Part shown: positions 4,834-5,539 of the stretch, one piece after another | How the letters are laid out: every line of letters starts with the position of its first letter | How positions within the stretch are numbered: position 1 is the first letter of the stretch | DNA from: Syntrophaceae bacterium UBA2192 | GTDB taxonomy: Bacteria; Desulfobacterota; Syntrophia; Syntrophales; UBA2192 | Length of the DNA stretch: 5,539 nucleotides | NCBI GenBank assembly: GCA_002327315.1 | Contig: DCVI01000061.1 | Location: 1 to 5,539 of the forward strand | Direction: 5' to 3' | Made by a program: the position numbers and the translations under genes | The notes under the pieces: model-generated | Seen by the model: the letters and a program-made list of their open reading frames with translations, nothing else | Database searches by the model: none | What the model was told of the DNA's origin: nothing

Positions 4834-5379
4834 ATGTCACTTCTGTCGGTTGAGGATACGGTTTTAATGATCATCGACATGCAGGGCAACCTGTACGAAT
4901 CCATGCAGGACAAACAATTCCTTTCGGAGAATGTCCGGAAGCTCGTCCGGGGCATGCAGGTCTTCGGCATCCCCGTCATCGTCACCGAGCAGATCCCGGA
5001 GAAGCTGGGGCCCACGATTCCACCGGTTGCATCCCTTTTGCCCGACACCCGGGGAATTCCCAAGGCAGACTTCAGCTGTTGCGGGGATGAAAAGATCATG
5101 AAAGCTCTCAAGGCCGCAGATCGCCGACAGGTGCTCCTGTGCGGCATCGAGGCGCATGTCTGCGTCTACCAGACGGCGATCGATCTGCTGGGATTCGGCT
5201 ACGAGGTCCACCTCGTCGCCGATGCCGTCTCCTCGAGAACGGTCATGAACCGCGAGATCGGGATTGAAAAGATGCGCGACGAGGGCGCACACCTCGCAAG
5301 CACCGAGATGGTGCTTTTCGAGCTCGTCCGGACGGCGGAGGACCCCAATTTCCGTGAGATTTTCAAGATCGTCAAGTGA
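4834..5379 (+). CDS. Isochorismatase-family cysteine hydrolase, ISOC1/ISOC2 (YcaC-related) type
   Basis: A 181-residue hydrolase of the isochorismatase-like fold. The catalytic triad is visible: Asp15 in MIIDMQGNL, Lys77 in KADFSCC and Cys110 in GIEAHVCVYQTA. VTEQIPEKLGPT (50-61), VADAVSSRT (128-136) and the ending DPNFREIFKIVK match the YcaC-related branch that includes vertebrate ISOC1/ISOC2, rather than the EntB isochorismatases. The natural substrate of this branch is generally unknown, so no reaction is assigned. AAAGGAG at 4822-4828 sets the start at ATG 4834. The frame is open back to 4711, but that stretch passes through the heptamer array and the GNAT gene and is not protein-like. 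It probably shares a transcript with the GNAT gene. Confidence 0.94.
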   Translation: MSLLSVEDTVLMIIDMQGNLYESMQDKQFLSENVRKLVRGMQVFGIPVIVTEQIPEKLGPTIPPVASLLPDTRGIPKADFSCCGDEKIMKALKAADRRQVLLCGIEAHVCVYQTAIDLLGFGYEVHLVADAVSSRTVMNREIGIEKMRDEGAHLASTEMVLFELVRTAEDPNFREIFKIVK

Positions 5380-5396
5380 AATGCAGCCCCTGCATT
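5380..5396. other. Perfect inverted repeat after the hydrolase stop codon
   Basis: AATGCAG (5380-5386), loop CCC, CTGCATT (5390-5396). It begins at the base after the TGA stop. No T tract follows, so it may stabilise the mRNA 3' end rather than terminate transcription. Confidence 0.5.
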
Positions 5397-5401
5397 GAAA
5401 C

Positions 5402-5415
5402 GCCATTCCCCATGA
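5402..5415. repeat. 14-base repeat, copy 2 of 2
   Basis: Identical to 4241-4254 (GCCATTCCCCATGA). Here it lies between the hydrolase stop codon and the terminator hairpin, with no gene start attached. Confidence 0.5.
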
Positions 5416-5450
5416 AAAAGGGGCCCGCTTCTTTCGAAACGGGCCCCTGA
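5414..5450 (-). terminator. Hairpin terminator between convergent genes
   Basis: GGGGCCCG (5420-5427) pairs perfectly with CGGGCCCC (5440-5447) around a 12-base loop. On the minus strand the stem is followed at once by five T (complement of 5419-5415), making it a good terminator for the partial gene ending at 5493. On the + strand the following bases are TGATTTCTT, a weaker U tract that may still serve the hydrolase gene. Confidence 0.82.
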
Positions 5451-5490
5451 TTTCTTAACCTCTTAACTTCTTACCTTCTCGACTTCTTTC
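5451..5490 (-). repeat. CTTCTTAA octamer array
   Basis: Five consecutive 8-base units: TTTCTTAA, CCTCTTAA, CTTCTTAC, CTTCTCGA, CTTCTTTC. On the minus strand, which carries the adjacent gene, TAA recurs as complements of TTA at 5455, 5463 and 5471, one per reading frame. The array lies between the stop codon at 5493 and the hairpin at 5420-5447. Confidence 0.8.
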
Positions 5491-5492
5491 TT

Positions 5493-5539
5493 CTAGTGGT
5501 GTCCTCCGGGGGCGCCTTTTTTCTCCTCGCCGTAGACGA
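5493..5539 (-). CDS. C-terminal end of an unidentified minus-strand gene (partial)
   Basis: The final 14 codons plus TAG are in the window, reading VYGEEKKGAPGGHH. Support for a real gene end is contextual: the stop is followed by a tandem repeat array and a minus-strand terminator, as for the other genes here. The charged, Gly/Pro-containing tail with two final histidines is not enough to name a family. The rest lies beyond the right edge. Confidence 0.55.
   Translation of the reverse strand, partial: VYGEEKKGAPGGHH

Noticed and set aside
5412..5450. Twelve-codon ORF through the 5420-5447 hairpin
   Set aside because: It consists almost entirely of terminator arms and has no ribosome binding site.

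Overview
The window reads as ordinary chromosome of a Gram-negative, GC-rich, probably anaerobic bacterium. The best guess is a deltaproteobacterial / Desulfobacterota-type lineage: it has an outer-membrane-type lipoprotein, an FdhE formate dehydrogenase maturation protein, a four-cysteine endonuclease III, strong AGGAGG ribosome binding sites and intrinsic terminators. The lineage is inference; the gene content is not. No phage, IS, CRISPR, tRNA or rRNA was seen.

Layout. The last codons of cysS (+) end at 65 and are followed by a terminator. A two-gene + operon follows: a lone LysM protein (210-422) and a helical lipoprotein (441-1079). It converges on nth (-, 1208-1867) across a shared, near-perfect bidirectional terminator. 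nth lies downstream of fdhE (-, 1984-2817), which lies downstream of an RlmI-type rRNA methyltransferase (-, 3039-4202). A GNAT acetyltransferase (+, 4251-4757) diverges from that methyltransferase and is followed by an ISOC1/2-like isochorismatase-family hydrolase (+, 4834-5379). The window closes with the C-terminal end of an unidentified minus-strand gene (5493-5539) behind a hairpin terminator. The genes are mostly independent housekeeping functions (translation, RNA modification, DNA repair, formate metabolism, envelope) and no single pathway links them.

The unusual part is between the genes. Most intergenic spaces carry short tandem arrays of 7- or 8-bp units: (GTGACCA)n after cysS and after the lipoprotein gene; converging arrays of GGCTAAA and its complement TTTAGCC after fdhE, before fdhE and after the GNAT gene; and (CTTCTTAA)n octamers beside nth and beside the last partial gene. 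The arrays typically sit between a stop codon and a terminator, or form the hairpin themselves. Two of them supply the stop codon of the upstream gene. In four arrays the repeated stop triplets cover all three reading frames of the upstream gene's strand. This repeat system is the main thing worth following up.
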